Notes: generated by a model not told the origin, from the sequence alone. A stretch of DNA of 19,739 nucleotides from CAJGDV01 sp036667875 (GCA_036667875.1 JAVWTD010000020.1:1-19739); one strand, 5' to 3'; shown: positions 1 to 7,790, numbered from the stretch's first letter. A program made the numbers and translations.

Positions 1-2
1 AA

Positions 3-197
3 GAAAATCCTGATTTCAAAATACCTGTCATTGCTCTTACAGCTGATGCTTTATCGGGAGCAAAAGAAAAATATATTGAAGAGGGATTCGCAGATTACAT
101 AGCAAAACCATTTAATAGAGAACTAATAAAAGAAAAATTAGACAAAATATTTATAGAAAATTCTAATAGTCAAAAAAAGAACATAAACCATTTGTAA
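3..197 (+). CDS. C-terminal part of a receiver-domain protein (hybrid histidine kinase or response regulator)
   Basis: The reading frame enters from the left edge and gives 64 residues before a TAA stop. The first 48 or so form the second half of a CheY-like receiver domain: a VIALTA segment (beta-4 with the conserved Thr/Ala), a Gly before the phenylalanine-alanine-aspartate-tyrosine loop, and the AKPF segment with the invariant Lys-Pro, followed by the last helix (ELIKEKLDKIF). The phosphorylated aspartate lies off the window. The wording ALTADALSGAKEKYIEEGFADYIAKPF is typical of receivers at the end of hybrid histidine kinases, but a free-standing regulator cannot be excluded. No DNA-binding domain follows, only a hydrophilic tail. 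The output and stimulus are unknown. Confidence 0.85.
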   Translation, partial: ENPDFKIPVIALTADALSGAKEKYIEEGFADYIAKPFNRELIKEKLDKIFIENSNSQKKNINHL

Positions 198-223
198 AAA
201 AGAATATTAAAATATTCTTTTTC
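197..223 (+). terminator. Intrinsic terminator after the receiver-domain gene
   Basis: An 11-bp perfect stem (197-207 with 212-222) and a 4-base loop ends in a T-rich 3' arm, directly after the TAA stop. It isolates the receiver gene from the next gene. Confidence 0.75.
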
Positions 224-230
224 ATATACT
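202..230 (+). promoter_or_regulatory. Possible sigma-E-type promoter for the spoVD-like gene
   Basis: GAATATT (202-208) matches the sigma-E -35 consensus kmATATT. CATATACT (223-230), 14 bases further on, matches the -10 consensus CATACAnT at 7 of 8 positions. B. subtilis spoVD is transcribed by sigma-E, so the match makes biological sense. Two doubts remain: the -35 lies inside the terminator stem, and a start about 7 bases after the -10 would leave only a few bases before the GGTGA ribosome site (236-240). Confidence 0.35.
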
Positions 231-244
231 TAAATGGTGATAAA

Positions 245-2149
245 ATGTTTTTTAATAATATTCATAAAAGAATTAATATAATATTTTTATTTGTATCAAT
301 TTTTTTATTTTTAATTGTATCAAAAGTTTTTTTTCTTCAAGTTATTGATTATGATAAACTTTCAAAACTCGCAAACAAATTATGGAATAGAAATTTGCCA
401 ATAGAAGCTGCAAGAGGAACCATTTATGACAGAAACTTAAAAGTATTAGCAAGTAACGAAACAACATCATCTTTAGTCTTTATACCAAGTCAAATAAAAG
501 ACAAACAAACAACAGCCAAAAAAATATCAGAAATTCTTGGAGTATCTTATGAAGATATGTTAGTACATGTCTCAAAAAAAACAAGCATTGAAAGAGTACA
601 TCCAGAAGGAAGAAGACTAGATTATAAAATAGCGGATAAAATCACTAATTTAAATATTTATGGTGTTTATCTAATTAGAGAAACAAAAAGAAAATACAAT
701 CATGATATGCTTATGGGACATACTTTAGGTTTTGTTGGAATAGATAACCAAGGATTAAGTGGACTAGAACTTGAATATAATAAATATCTAACTGGAGAAT
801 ATGGGTCTTTAAAATATATGAGTGATGCCAAAGGAAATGTTATGGAACAAAAAAGTTACTATGAACAACCTCAAGATGGAATAAACTTAACTCTAACAGT
901 AGATTTAAGACTACAAAAGTCACTCGAAAGAGAATTGAATGTTGTAAACGAAAAATATAATCCAGACCATCTAATCGGTATTATAATGAATCCAAACACA
1001 GGTGAAATATTAGCCCTTTCAAGTAGACCAAATTTTTCACCATCAAACTATAAAGACTATACAGTTGAAGAGATAAATAGAAACCTTCCCATTTGGATGA
1101 CCTATGAACCAGGTAGTACCTTCAAAATAATCACCCTAGCATCATCTCTTGAAGAACATACGATTGATCTTTTTAAAGACCATTACTATGATAGTGGCTC
1201 TATAAATGTTGATGGTTCTAGACTTAAATGTTGGAAAGCAGGGGGTCATGGAGCTGAAACCTTTCTTGAAGTAGTTCAAAATTCTTGTAATCCAGGATTT
1301 GTAGTAATGGGACAAAAACTAGGAAAAGAAAAACTATTTGATTATATTGATAAATTTGGTTTTGGAAAAAAAACTGGTGTTGACTTAAATGGAGAAGGTT
1401 CAGGTATTATTTTTAATTTAGATAAAGTTGGACCGGTAGAACTTGCAACAACAGCATTTGGTCAAGGAGTAAGTGTTACACCCATACAACAAATTACAGC
1501 CATCAGTGCCGCTATAAACGGTGGAATACTTCTTAAACCATATATTGTAAAAAGTTTAAATGAACCAACTACAAATTCAGTAATTGAAAAGCATGATACA
1601 AAGATAGTTAGAAAAGTAATATCTAATATTACAAGTGAAAAAGTTAGATTTGCTTTAGAAAATGTCGTATCTCTAGGTAGTGGTAGAAATGCTTATATAG
1701 AAAATTATCGAGTTGGAGGAAAAACAGGAACAGCTCAAAAAGTAAAAGATGGAAGATATTTATTTGGTAATTATATTACTTCTTTTATAGGATTTATGCC
1801 CGCTAATAAACCTGAAGTCATTGTATATATTGCTATTGATAACGCTAAAGGAGCAACCCAATATGGAGGCACACTAGCAGCCCCTGTTGCAAGAAATGTA
1901 TTATTAGATGCAATAGATATATTAAATATTAAAAAACAAAAAGAAGGAATATCCAAAAATTACTTCTATTATGATCAAAAATATGCAACAGTTCCAAATG
2001 TTGTTGGTTATAAAATAAAGGACGCTATAAATTTGTTAAAACCTTTTAAAGTTGAATTAACAGGAAATGGTGAAACAGTAATTTATCAATCACCAGTTGG
2101 TGGGACAGCAATATTTGAAGGAGAGAAAATCAGGCTTATGTTAAATTAG
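245..2149 (+). CDS. spoVD: Class B penicillin-binding protein, SpoVD/FtsI type, with C-terminal PASTA domain
   Basis: This is a peptidoglycan DD-transpeptidase that cross-links stem peptides outside the membrane. One N-terminal membrane segment lies at about residues 10-32. A PBP-dimer domain follows, with the RGTIYDRN motif near residues 57-64. The transpeptidase domain carries all three catalytic motifs: S291-T-F-K294 (nucleophile serine), S347-C-N349 and K493-T-G495. One PASTA domain occupies about residues 578-634. At 634 residues it is close to B. subtilis SpoVD (about 645, one PASTA), which makes cortex peptidoglycan; division PBPs of this class often have two PASTA domains or none. It is not beside mraY, murE or ftsL as usual but forms its own unit after a receiver gene. 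The ATG at 245 is preceded by GGTGA. A division role (FtsI/PBP2B) is the main alternative; the enzyme class is certain, the SpoVD assignment less so. Confidence 0.8.
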   Translation: MFFNNIHKRINIIFLFVSIFLFLIVSKVFFLQVIDYDKLSKLANKLWNRNLPIEAARGTIYDRNLKVLASNETTSSLVFIPSQIKDKQTTAKKISEILGVSYEDMLVHVSKKTSIERVHPEGRRLDYKIADKITNLNIYGVYLIRETKRKYNHDMLMGHTLGFVGIDNQGLSGLELEYNKYLTGEYGSLKYMSDAKGNVMEQKSYYEQPQDGINLTLTVDLRLQKSLERELNVVNEKYNPDHLIGIIMNPNTGEILALSSRPNFSPSNYKDYTVEEINRNLPIWMTYEPGSTFKIITLASSLEEHTIDLFKDHYYDSGSINVDGSRLKCWKAGGHGAETFLEVVQNSCNPGFVVMGQKLGKEKLFDYIDKFGFGKKTGVDLNGEGSGIIFNLDKVGPVELATTAFGQGVSVTPIQQITAISAAINGGILLKPYIVKSLNEPTTNSVIEKHDTKIVRKVISNITSEKVRFALENVVSLGSGRNAYIENYRVGGKTGTAQKVKDGRYLFGNYITSFIGFMPANKPEVIVYIAIDNAKGATQYGGTLAAPVARNVLLDAIDILNIKKQKEGISKNYFYYDQKYATVPNVVGYKIKDAINLLKPFKVELTGNGETVIYQSPVGGTAIFEGEKIRLMLN

Positions 2150-2190
2150 TAAATATTAAAATACATTATAACAATACTTTAAATATAATT

Positions 2191-2222
2191 AAAAAAAGCA
2201 TAATTTATTTATGCTCTTTTTA
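2191..2222. terminator. Two-way terminator between the spoVD-like gene and gmk
   Basis: The stem AGCATAA / TTATGCT (2197-2203 with 2209-2215) has A-tracts on its left and T-tracts on its right, so it has a terminating U-run when read on either strand. It sits between two convergent genes and touches the gmk stop codon. Confidence 0.7.
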
Positions 2223-2888
2223 GTTTAAAAATTCTTTATTATCAATTAAAGTTTCATGTAAAACTTCTTCTGGACTATTTAAAAATACTTCTTCAATTCT
2301 ATCTACTCTGCATTTCTCAGCCTTGATAATTGATTCAACCTTGTCAACAGCTGTTTCTACATCATCATTTACTACAATATAATTATACTTAGTATATTCA
2401 TTAATTTCCTTATAAGCAGTCTTAAATCGTTCTAATATTTTCTCTTCAGACTCTGTTTTACGATCTGTCAAACGTTGTTTAAGTATTTTCATACTTGGAG
2501 GCATTATAAAAATAAACAATGCGTCATCAACTTTATTTTTAATTTCAATTGCACCTTGAATGTCTATTTCTAATATAACATCAATCCCTGAATTAAGTTT
2601 TTCATATATTTTATCTTTAGGAGTTCCATAATATTTACCACTATGTACAACAGCGTATTCAAGAAACCCATCTTCCTCAATTCTTTTTTTAAATTCTTTT
2701 TCAGTTACAAAAAAATATTCTTTACCATTAACTTCAGTTCCACGAGGTTCTCTACTAGTCATTGAAGTAGAAATCCAAATATTATCATTTCTTTTTACAA
2801 TCTCACCATTGATTGTACCTTTTCCTGCACCACTTGGACCTGAAACAACAATTAAAATACCTTTGCTTTTAGTCTTAATCATACTCAT
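2220..2888 (-). CDS. gmk: Guanylate kinase
   Basis: This cytoplasmic enzyme phosphorylates GMP to GDP with ATP, an essential step in guanine nucleotide supply. The P-loop is GPSGAGKGT at residues 17-25. The GMP-binding segment follows at about 40-62 (STSMTSREPRG...NGKEYFFV), with R46 and R49 in the positions used to bind GMP phosphate. The LEIDIQGA motif and the basic LID region (KQRLTDRKTESEEKI) are intact. It is 222 residues long against about 205 for the family, the excess being a C-terminal tail of about 20 residues. The first ATG (2888) is preceded by AAGGATG; a second Met two codons later is possible. It is a single-gene minus-strand unit; the rpoZ and coaBC genes that often follow gmk are absent. 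Confidence 0.95.
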   Translation of the reverse strand: MSMIKTKSKGILIVVSGPSGAGKGTINGEIVKRNDNIWISTSMTSREPRGTEVNGKEYFFVTEKEFKKRIEEDGFLEYAVVHSGKYYGTPKDKIYEKLNSGIDVILEIDIQGAIEIKNKVDDALFIFIMPPSMKILKQRLTDRKTESEEKILERFKTAYKEINEYTKYNYIVVNDDVETAVDKVESIIKAEKCRVDRIEEVFLNSPEEVLHETLIDNKEFLN

Positions 2889-2908
2889 AATGCACCATCC
2901 TTATAAGA

Positions 2909-2937
2909 TTTATATCATATTACACAATTAAATGCAA
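2909..2937 (-). promoter_or_regulatory. Candidate sigma-A promoter of gmk
   Basis: Read on the minus strand, TTGCAT (2937-2932) and TATAAA (2914-2909) are separated by 17 bases, about 20 bases upstream of the gmk start. The -10 matches 5 of 6 positions but the -35 only 3 of 6. Confidence 0.4.
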
Positions 2938-3008
2938 CTACAAAAAAATTTAGTTTTTCATTTTCTAATTCAAATGACTCCTAAAAGACTGTATTTAAAC
3001 TAGGTTAG

Positions 3009-3043
3009 TGTCAATTTGACAAAATCTAAAAACAATGTATAAT
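3009..3043 (+). promoter_or_regulatory. Consensus sigma-A promoter with a palindrome over the -35
   Basis: A perfect TTGACA (3016-3021) and a perfect TATAAT (3038-3043) are spaced by 16 bases, with expected transcription start near 3050. The -35 forms the right half of a perfect 13-base inverted repeat, TGTCAA-T-TTGACA (3009-3021), which could be an operator. ATTCGAC at 3051-3057 covers the predicted start region. This is the strongest-looking promoter in the window and drives the coiled-coil gene at 3118. Confidence 0.75.
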
Positions 3044-3060
3044 AGTAGTCATTCGACTGG

Positions 3061-3086
3061 AATATGCCTTATAAAATAAGGATATT
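3061..3086 (+). other. 5' leader hairpin upstream of the coiled-coil gene
   Basis: AATAT-g-CCTTAT (3061-3072) pairs with ATAAGGATATT (3076-3086), giving 11 bp with one bulged G and an AAA loop. It lies within the predicted 65-70-base leader, about 17 bases before the AGGGGG ribosome site. No U-run follows, so it is not a terminator. A role in mRNA stability or translation is inference. Confidence 0.5.
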
Positions 3087-3117
3087 ATCGAAAAATGATT
3101 AATTAGGGGGAATAAAA

Positions 3118-4290
3118 ATGAAAATACAAGAATTAGAAAGATACGCTAAAGAAGTAAATGAAAATATCTCTAAAATGCAATCAGAAGCAGAATATATTAA
3201 AACATATTTTTATGCAAAAGATAACGAAGGAAACAGAATATCCTTAGTAGATGCTTTAAATAAAAATACAAGTTATGGAACATCAATAGTTAACATAGCA
3301 AACTCATACAATAAAAAAATATCGTTTGATGATATTTATAGAAATATAGAAAATGATATAAATAGTTTTGAAAATAAAGTTGATAGTGTTATAGCATTAA
3401 ATAATAAAGAAATAGAAATTTTAAATAATTTAATTAAAATTACAAATGCTAGACAATTAAGAAATACAGAATACGAATATAAAAATAGAGACAAAGAATA
3501 TTGTGAAAAAGTTAGAAATACAGTTTCTAAAGTAACTGAATTAAGCGAAAAATATAAAAATAATATTCTTAATAAAAACTATATGAATGAAATAGATGAA
3601 GAAATTATTAAAGCCGTTACTTCAAACTACTCATTAAATGAGTTAAAAGAAGAAAAAGAAACCTTAAAAAATAAAACTTCATATTCATTAAAAAACGAAT
3701 TATCTAAAGAAAAATATGTAAATGCAATTGAAAGAAAAATAGCAAACAAAAAAAGTTCAATCGATTTTGATTGTGATCGTTCAATTAACATCTTTGACTA
3801 CGCTAAAAACATTAATGGAGTAGACTGTATGGTAAGTAGAACTCAAAATATTTATCAATACGCTAACCAAGCAAGAAATGCTTACATTAATAATAATTAT
3901 AAATTAGAAATAGAAAAATGTTTAGAAGCAACAACAAATAAATGTGAAGTTAAATTAAATAATAGTTATTCACAATTAAATGAAAAACAAAAAGAATATA
4001 ATTTATCAAAATTACAATTAATGAGAAATTTTTATAGATCTGATTATTCAGCCGTAAATAAAGATTTTAAAACTGCAAACGAATTTGATAAAGAAATAAA
4101 AAATACTTATAGAGAAAATAAAGAAATAAATAAAAATAGTACCTTGAATTCATTAGAATATGTAAATAATTATGTTGATTCAAGAGAAACAGAATTAAGA
4201 AAAACATATTTAAAAGACTTAAAAAGCAAACAAAGAATTGACAAAGTAAAACAATTTTTTGGAATAAAAAGTACTACAAAAACTAGATAA
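3118..4290 (+). CDS. Unrecognised soluble coiled-coil protein
   Basis: I do not recognise a family. The 390 residues are rich in Lys, Glu and Asn and predicted to be mostly helical; heptad-like stretches occur in about residues 1-30, 75-130 and 165-210, and again in the last third. There is no signal peptide, membrane segment or visible enzymatic motif. Five cysteines are scattered (for example in KEYCEKV, FDCDRS, VDCMVS). The C-terminus is basic (KVKQFFGIKSTTKTR). The ATG follows an AGGGGG ribosome site with 7-base spacing. It is a monocistronic unit with a consensus promoter, a structured leader and its own terminator, which implies strong and possibly regulated expression. A structural or scaffolding role is only a guess. 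Confidence 0.75.
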   Translation: MKIQELERYAKEVNENISKMQSEAEYIKTYFYAKDNEGNRISLVDALNKNTSYGTSIVNIANSYNKKISFDDIYRNIENDINSFENKVDSVIALNNKEIEILNNLIKITNARQLRNTEYEYKNRDKEYCEKVRNTVSKVTELSEKYKNNILNKNYMNEIDEEIIKAVTSNYSLNELKEEKETLKNKTSYSLKNELSKEKYVNAIERKIANKKSSIDFDCDRSINIFDYAKNINGVDCMVSRTQNIYQYANQARNAYINNNYKLEIEKCLEATTNKCEVKLNNSYSQLNEKQKEYNLSKLQLMRNFYRSDYSAVNKDFKTANEFDKEIKNTYRENKEINKNSTLNSLEYVNNYVDSRETELRKTYLKDLKSKQRIDKVKQFFGIKSTTKTR

Positions 4291-4318
4291 ACAGTATAAA
4301 TTATTATGCTGTTTTTCT
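4290..4318 (+). terminator. Intrinsic terminator after the coiled-coil gene
   Basis: A 10-bp stem (4290-4299 with 4304-4313, one G-T pair) with a 4-base loop runs into TTTTTCTTTTT. The stem starts at the last base of the stop codon. Confidence 0.8.
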
Positions 4319-4412
4319 TTTTGTTATTTACTGCTCTACTTTTTACAAAATAAAAGATAAAAACCTAGAAAAAATCCTTCTTTTTTGTTATTATATATAT
4401 AGAGGTGATAGC

Positions 4413-5288
4413 GTGAAGAAAACAACTCTTAAATATATAGCTGCTTCTTCATGTCTTTCTTTAATGTTTGGATTTAAACTTAACAAAGAAAACGATTTTA
4501 AAAATTTAGCGGAGAATCATAGTGAATGTTGTGAAAATTTTGAAATTATTGCACACCGTGGTTTTTCATCACTTGAACTAGAAAATTCAAAAGAAGCAAT
4601 TTTAAGTGCTGAAGAAAATAAATGTACCGATAAAATAGAAATAGATATACGCTTAACAAAAGATAATAAAATAATTCTTGCACATGATGAAAATAATATA
4701 AGTAATTTAGATTATAAAGATATAGATATAAAACCATGTTTAAAAAGTATCGAAGCACTTTTAATGTGGAATGATGATGATATAATGAAAGAACTTAAAG
4801 TAAACAGATGCTCTAAAATGCTTGTAGGAACTAAAATAACATTAGATGAAGTACTAAATATTGTAAATACAAGCCTAATAATAGATATTAAATTTGAAAA
4901 TAATGAAGAGGCTTTTATTAAAGAAATATTTAATGTTATTAGAAATAAAGATAATAAAATTGAATTTCAGTCTTCTAATTTTGAAGCACTTAAATTAATG
5001 AAATCAATGAATCCAAATTACAAATATTTTGCAATAATTAGTAATAAAGAACAATTATTAAAAACAAAAAACCAATTTGATGGGTATACGATAAAATCAA
5101 ATCTTATATCATATAATTTAGTAAAAGAATATCTTGATAATGATAAAACTATTTATATTTGGACAATCAATAGTATAAATAGTTTTGAAAGAATAAAAAG
5201 AATATTAAAAGAGATTGATGATGACGTAAGTTATATAACTGATTATCCTGATGCACTATGTGGTTATCAATCAAAAATAAAGAGGTAG
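4413..5288 (+). CDS. Glycerophosphodiester phosphodiesterase-like protein, membrane-anchored (first paralogue)
   Basis: GDPD enzymes cleave glycerophosphodiesters into an alcohol and glycerol 3-phosphate with a divalent metal. The family signature HR-Xn-ExD-Xn-H is present: H48-R49-G50, E76-I-D78 and H91-D92. The later motifs IDIK (157-160), IWTIN (249-253) and TDYPD (276-280) also fit. The usual Glu of the N-x-E-x-K segment is Asp158. The N-terminal basic and hydrophobic stretch (residues 2-23) looks like an uncleaved signal anchor, so the catalytic domain should face outward. Cys14 does not sit in a good lipobox. GTG is chosen as start because AGAGGTGA lies just upstream. It is the first gene of a four-gene operon, 3 bases before the ABC ATPase gene. 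Substrate is unknown; lipid head groups or teichoic-acid polymers are plausible. Confidence 0.8.
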   Translation: MKKTTLKYIAASSCLSLMFGFKLNKENDFKNLAENHSECCENFEIIAHRGFSSLELENSKEAILSAEENKCTDKIEIDIRLTKDNKIILAHDENNISNLDYKDIDIKPCLKSIEALLMWNDDDIMKELKVNRCSKMLVGTKITLDEVLNIVNTSLIIDIKFENNEEAFIKEIFNVIRNKDNKIEFQSSNFEALKLMKSMNPNYKYFAIISNKEQLLKTKNQFDGYTIKSNLISYNLVKEYLDNDKTIYIWTINSINSFERIKRILKEIDDDVSYITDYPDALCGYQSKIKR

Positions 5289-5291
5289 AAA

Positions 5292-6146
5292 ATGTTAAAA
5301 TTACAAAATGTAACTAAATACTACGGCAAAAAAGTTGGAATTAAAAATATTAATTTAGAAATAAATGATAAAGAAATTTTTGGCTTTATAGGACCTAATG
5401 GAGCCGGGAAGTCAACAACTATAAAATGTATCCTAGATTTCCTTAAAATAGAAAATGGAACCATTACAATAGATAATAGCCCTATAATAGATAAAGAACA
5501 AATAGGATATTTACCAAGTGAAATAAATCTTTATGAAGACCTTAAAGTAATTGACATGATAAAATATAATAATGAATTTTATCAAAAAGACGGAATGAAA
5601 AAAGCAAAAAAACTAATCAAAGAATTAGAAATAGATACAACAAAAAAAATAGATGAACTATCACTAGGAAATCTTAAAAAAGTTGGAATTGTTCTTGCCC
5701 TCATGCATAATCCTAAACTAATTATTTTAGATGAACCCACAAGTGGTTTAGACCCACTTATGCAAGAAAAGTTTTTTGAAATAATGTTAAATGAAAAGAA
5801 AAATGGTAATACAATTTTCTTCTCCTCACATAACTTAAATGAAGTAAAAAGAATATGTGATAGAGTAGCCATAATTAGAAATGGTGAAATTGTTGAAGTA
5901 AATAAAATTGAAGATTTAGAAAAAAATAAATTCGTTAATATAAAAATAAAAGCCCAAGGAATAGAAAACTTAAAAGTTCAAAATATAAAAATAAAAGAAA
6001 AAAACCATATAGAATTTATATATAACGATGAAATAAGTATTTTTTTAGAATTAATAAAAGACTATAAAATAGATAACCTACTTATTACAGAACCATCTCT
6101 AGAAGAAATATTTATGCACTATTATAAGGAGGATTCTAATGTTTAA
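5292..6146 (+). CDS. ABC transporter ATP-binding protein (ABC-2/BcrA-like)
   Basis: This is the cytoplasmic ATPase that powers the permease encoded next. Walker A is GPNGAGKST (34-42), the Q-loop region lies near 70-80 (IGYLPSE, with Glu-rich context), the signature is LSLGN (123-127), Walker B is LIILDEP (143-149) with catalytic Glu148, followed by the D-loop SGLD (151-154) and the switch His180. The signature deviates from LSGGQ, as is common in exporters of the BcrA/YtrB/NatA type. A C-terminal extension of about 80 residues is also usual for that group. It overlaps the permease gene by 8 bases, so the two are translationally coupled. RBS AGAGGTAG precedes the ATG. Cargo cannot be read from the sequence; drug, peptide, lipid or sodium export are known in the group. 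Confidence 0.93.
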   Translation: MLKLQNVTKYYGKKVGIKNINLEINDKEIFGFIGPNGAGKSTTIKCILDFLKIENGTITIDNSPIIDKEQIGYLPSEINLYEDLKVIDMIKYNNEFYQKDGMKKAKKLIKELEIDTTKKIDELSLGNLKKVGIVLALMHNPKLIILDEPTSGLDPLMQEKFFEIMLNEKKNGNTIFFSSHNLNEVKRICDRVAIIRNGEIVEVNKIEDLEKNKFVNIKIKAQGIENLKVQNIKIKEKNHIEFIYNDEISIFLELIKDYKIDNLLITEPSLEEIFMHYYKEDSNV

Positions 6147-6927
6147 AAGAGAATTAAAAATTAATTTAAAAAGTTTTATTATCTATACATCTATTTTGGT
6201 GATTATGTTATCCCTTGTAGGTATAATGTATCCATCAATTATGAAATCAAATATAGACATTGATTCTATGCTAAAAATGTTTCCAAAAGAAATATTAAAA
6301 GTCTTTAATATGGATATTATAAGTATTAGTTCATTCTTTGGATGGTTTGCAACTGAAGGATATTTATTTATTCTGTTACTAGGTGGAACTTACGCATCTA
6401 TTCTTGGAGGAACAATTCTTTTAAAGGAACAAGGTGACCATACAATAGACTTTTTATATTCAAAACCAGTTACAAAAAATAAAATAATAACTTCAAAATT
6501 ATTGTGCGGTGTATTTTATTTAATACTATTTAATATATTCATAGGTTTAACATCACTAATAGTTACTTCTCTAGTTGAAAACATAAACCTTAAAAAATGG
6601 ATGTTTTTAACAATAGCACCACTTATGCTTCATCTATTTTTATTCTTTCTATCATTTTTAGTAAGTATATTCTTTAAAAAAACAAGTAAAGGAATAGGAA
6701 CAGGAATAAGTTTAGTCTTTATCTTTTATTTACTAAATACTTTAGGAAATCTTACAAAAAAAATCAAATTTTTAAAATATTTTTCATGCTTTTATTATGT
6801 AGACGCTAGAGAAATCATTAAAAATTCAATAATTAAAATAGACAGTATCATCTTTTTTACAGTAACTTGTTTTATGTTAATATGTCTTATATATACTGTA
6901 TATAATAAAAAGGAATTAGGTAAATAA
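6139..6927 (+). CDS. ABC-2-type transporter permease
   Basis: The 262-residue protein has about six hydrophobic segments (near residues 12-34, 66-92, 118-145, 152-178, 186-208 and 236-256) and matches the layout of ABC-2 permeases with a large loop between the first two spans. The segment GGTILLKEQGDHTIDFLYSKPV near the start of the cytoplasmic loop is the characteristic ABC-2 motif (a Glu followed by a TxxxLxSxPV-like stretch). It starts inside the ATPase gene after AAGGAGGA and ends by a TAATG overlap with the second GDPD gene, showing one mRNA. Two copies with two ATPases should form the transporter. The substrate is unknown; being flanked by two phosphodiesterases suggests envelope lipid or polymer metabolism, which is inference. 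Confidence 0.88.
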   Translation: MFKRELKINLKSFIIYTSILVIMLSLVGIMYPSIMKSNIDIDSMLKMFPKEILKVFNMDIISISSFFGWFATEGYLFILLLGGTYASILGGTILLKEQGDHTIDFLYSKPVTKNKIITSKLLCGVFYLILFNIFIGLTSLIVTSLVENINLKKWMFLTIAPLMLHLFLFFLSFLVSIFFKKTSKGIGTGISLVFIFYLLNTLGNLTKKIKFLKYFSCFYYVDAREIIKNSIIKIDSIIFFTVTCFMLICLIYTVYNKKELGK

Positions 6928-7790
6928 TGAAAAGAATTTTAGGACTTACAATAATGACTTTATCTCTAGCGTATTTAATATTTGACATAGACATAATAAC
7001 AAAACCACACAGTGAAAGACATTTAGGAAGCAGTAATAATATAGTATCTCACCGAGGATTTTCTAGTTTAGCCTATGAAAATTCACTTGAATCTATTAAG
7101 CTTGCAAAAGAAAGTGAATGCGTAGATGTTGTAGAAATTGATGTTCGTTTAACTAAAGATAATGTTCTAGTGCTATCTCATAATAATAGTCTTTTTATTA
7201 ATAGTGAGGACAAAATTAAAGTATCCGACATAAGTTATAAAGAATTTAGAAAAATTAGATTAAACCAAAAAATTACCCAAATAGGAAAACAAAAACAAGA
7301 TATAAAAATAGAAATTCAAGAAGCAACACCAGCTATATTATCAAAAATACTTAAAATAACTAAAACTAAAACATTAGTAATAGATATAAAATATAATAAT
7401 AATGAAGATGCATTAAATAAAAAACTCTTAAAAACAATCAAAGGATTTGACAATTTAATACTTCAATCAAAAAATAATAATGCTTTAAAAAAACTTAAAG
7501 AAGTTGCCCCAAATTATAAATACCAATTAGTTATTGATGAACCATCAGATTTTTTTAATTTGATGCCAGGCTTATATGGAGTAGCTATAAGATATAATTT
7601 AATTAACTACTCAACAATGGTAGGTCTAAATAACTTAAATTTAAAAGTATTTATATGGACAATAAATGATATAGAAACATATAGCAATATTACAAAAGAA
7701 TTAAAAGAACTTAGCCATAAACCATACTATGTAACCGATTATCCAGATATTTTATGTTCATACAATATATTAAAATTTAAAGAGCTATAG
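6927..7790 (+). CDS. Glycerophosphodiester phosphodiesterase-like protein, membrane-anchored (second paralogue)
   Basis: This is a clear paralogue of the protein encoded at 4413. The two share HRGFSSL, a following ENS, a C-x-D-x2-EIDVRLTKDN-like block, IDIK, IWTIN and TDYPDxLC. Here the signature residues are H42-R43-G44, E70-I-D72 and H85; the Asp that normally follows the second His is Asn86, and Asp153 replaces the usual Glu before the conserved Lys155. A hydrophobic segment at residues 4-22 predicts an N-terminal anchor and an extracellular domain. The middle region (about 90-135) differs most from the first paralogue, so the two may differ in substrate. It overlaps the permease gene by one base and is last in the operon. 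It may be active; the Asn86 change leaves some doubt. Confidence 0.78.
   Translation: MKRILGLTIMTLSLAYLIFDIDIITKPHSERHLGSSNNIVSHRGFSSLAYENSLESIKLAKESECVDVVEIDVRLTKDNVLVLSHNNSLFINSEDKIKVSDISYKEFRKIRLNQKITQIGKQKQDIKIEIQEATPAILSKILKITKTKTLVIDIKYNNNEDALNKKLLKTIKGFDNLILQSKNNNALKKLKEVAPNYKYQLVIDEPSDFFNLMPGLYGVAIRYNLINYSTMVGLNNLNLKVFIWTINDIETYSNITKELKELSHKPYYVTDYPDILCSYNILKFKEL

Noticed and set aside
4546..4758. Minus-strand Leu/Tyr-rich open frame inside the first GDPD gene
   Set aside because: It is a shadow of the AT-rich coding strand, with no start signals, in a region fully explained by the GDPD domain.
6927..7790. Second GDPD as a decayed pseudogene
   Set aside because: The frame is intact with its anchor and main signature residues, and it is coupled to the permease gene, so decay is not supported.
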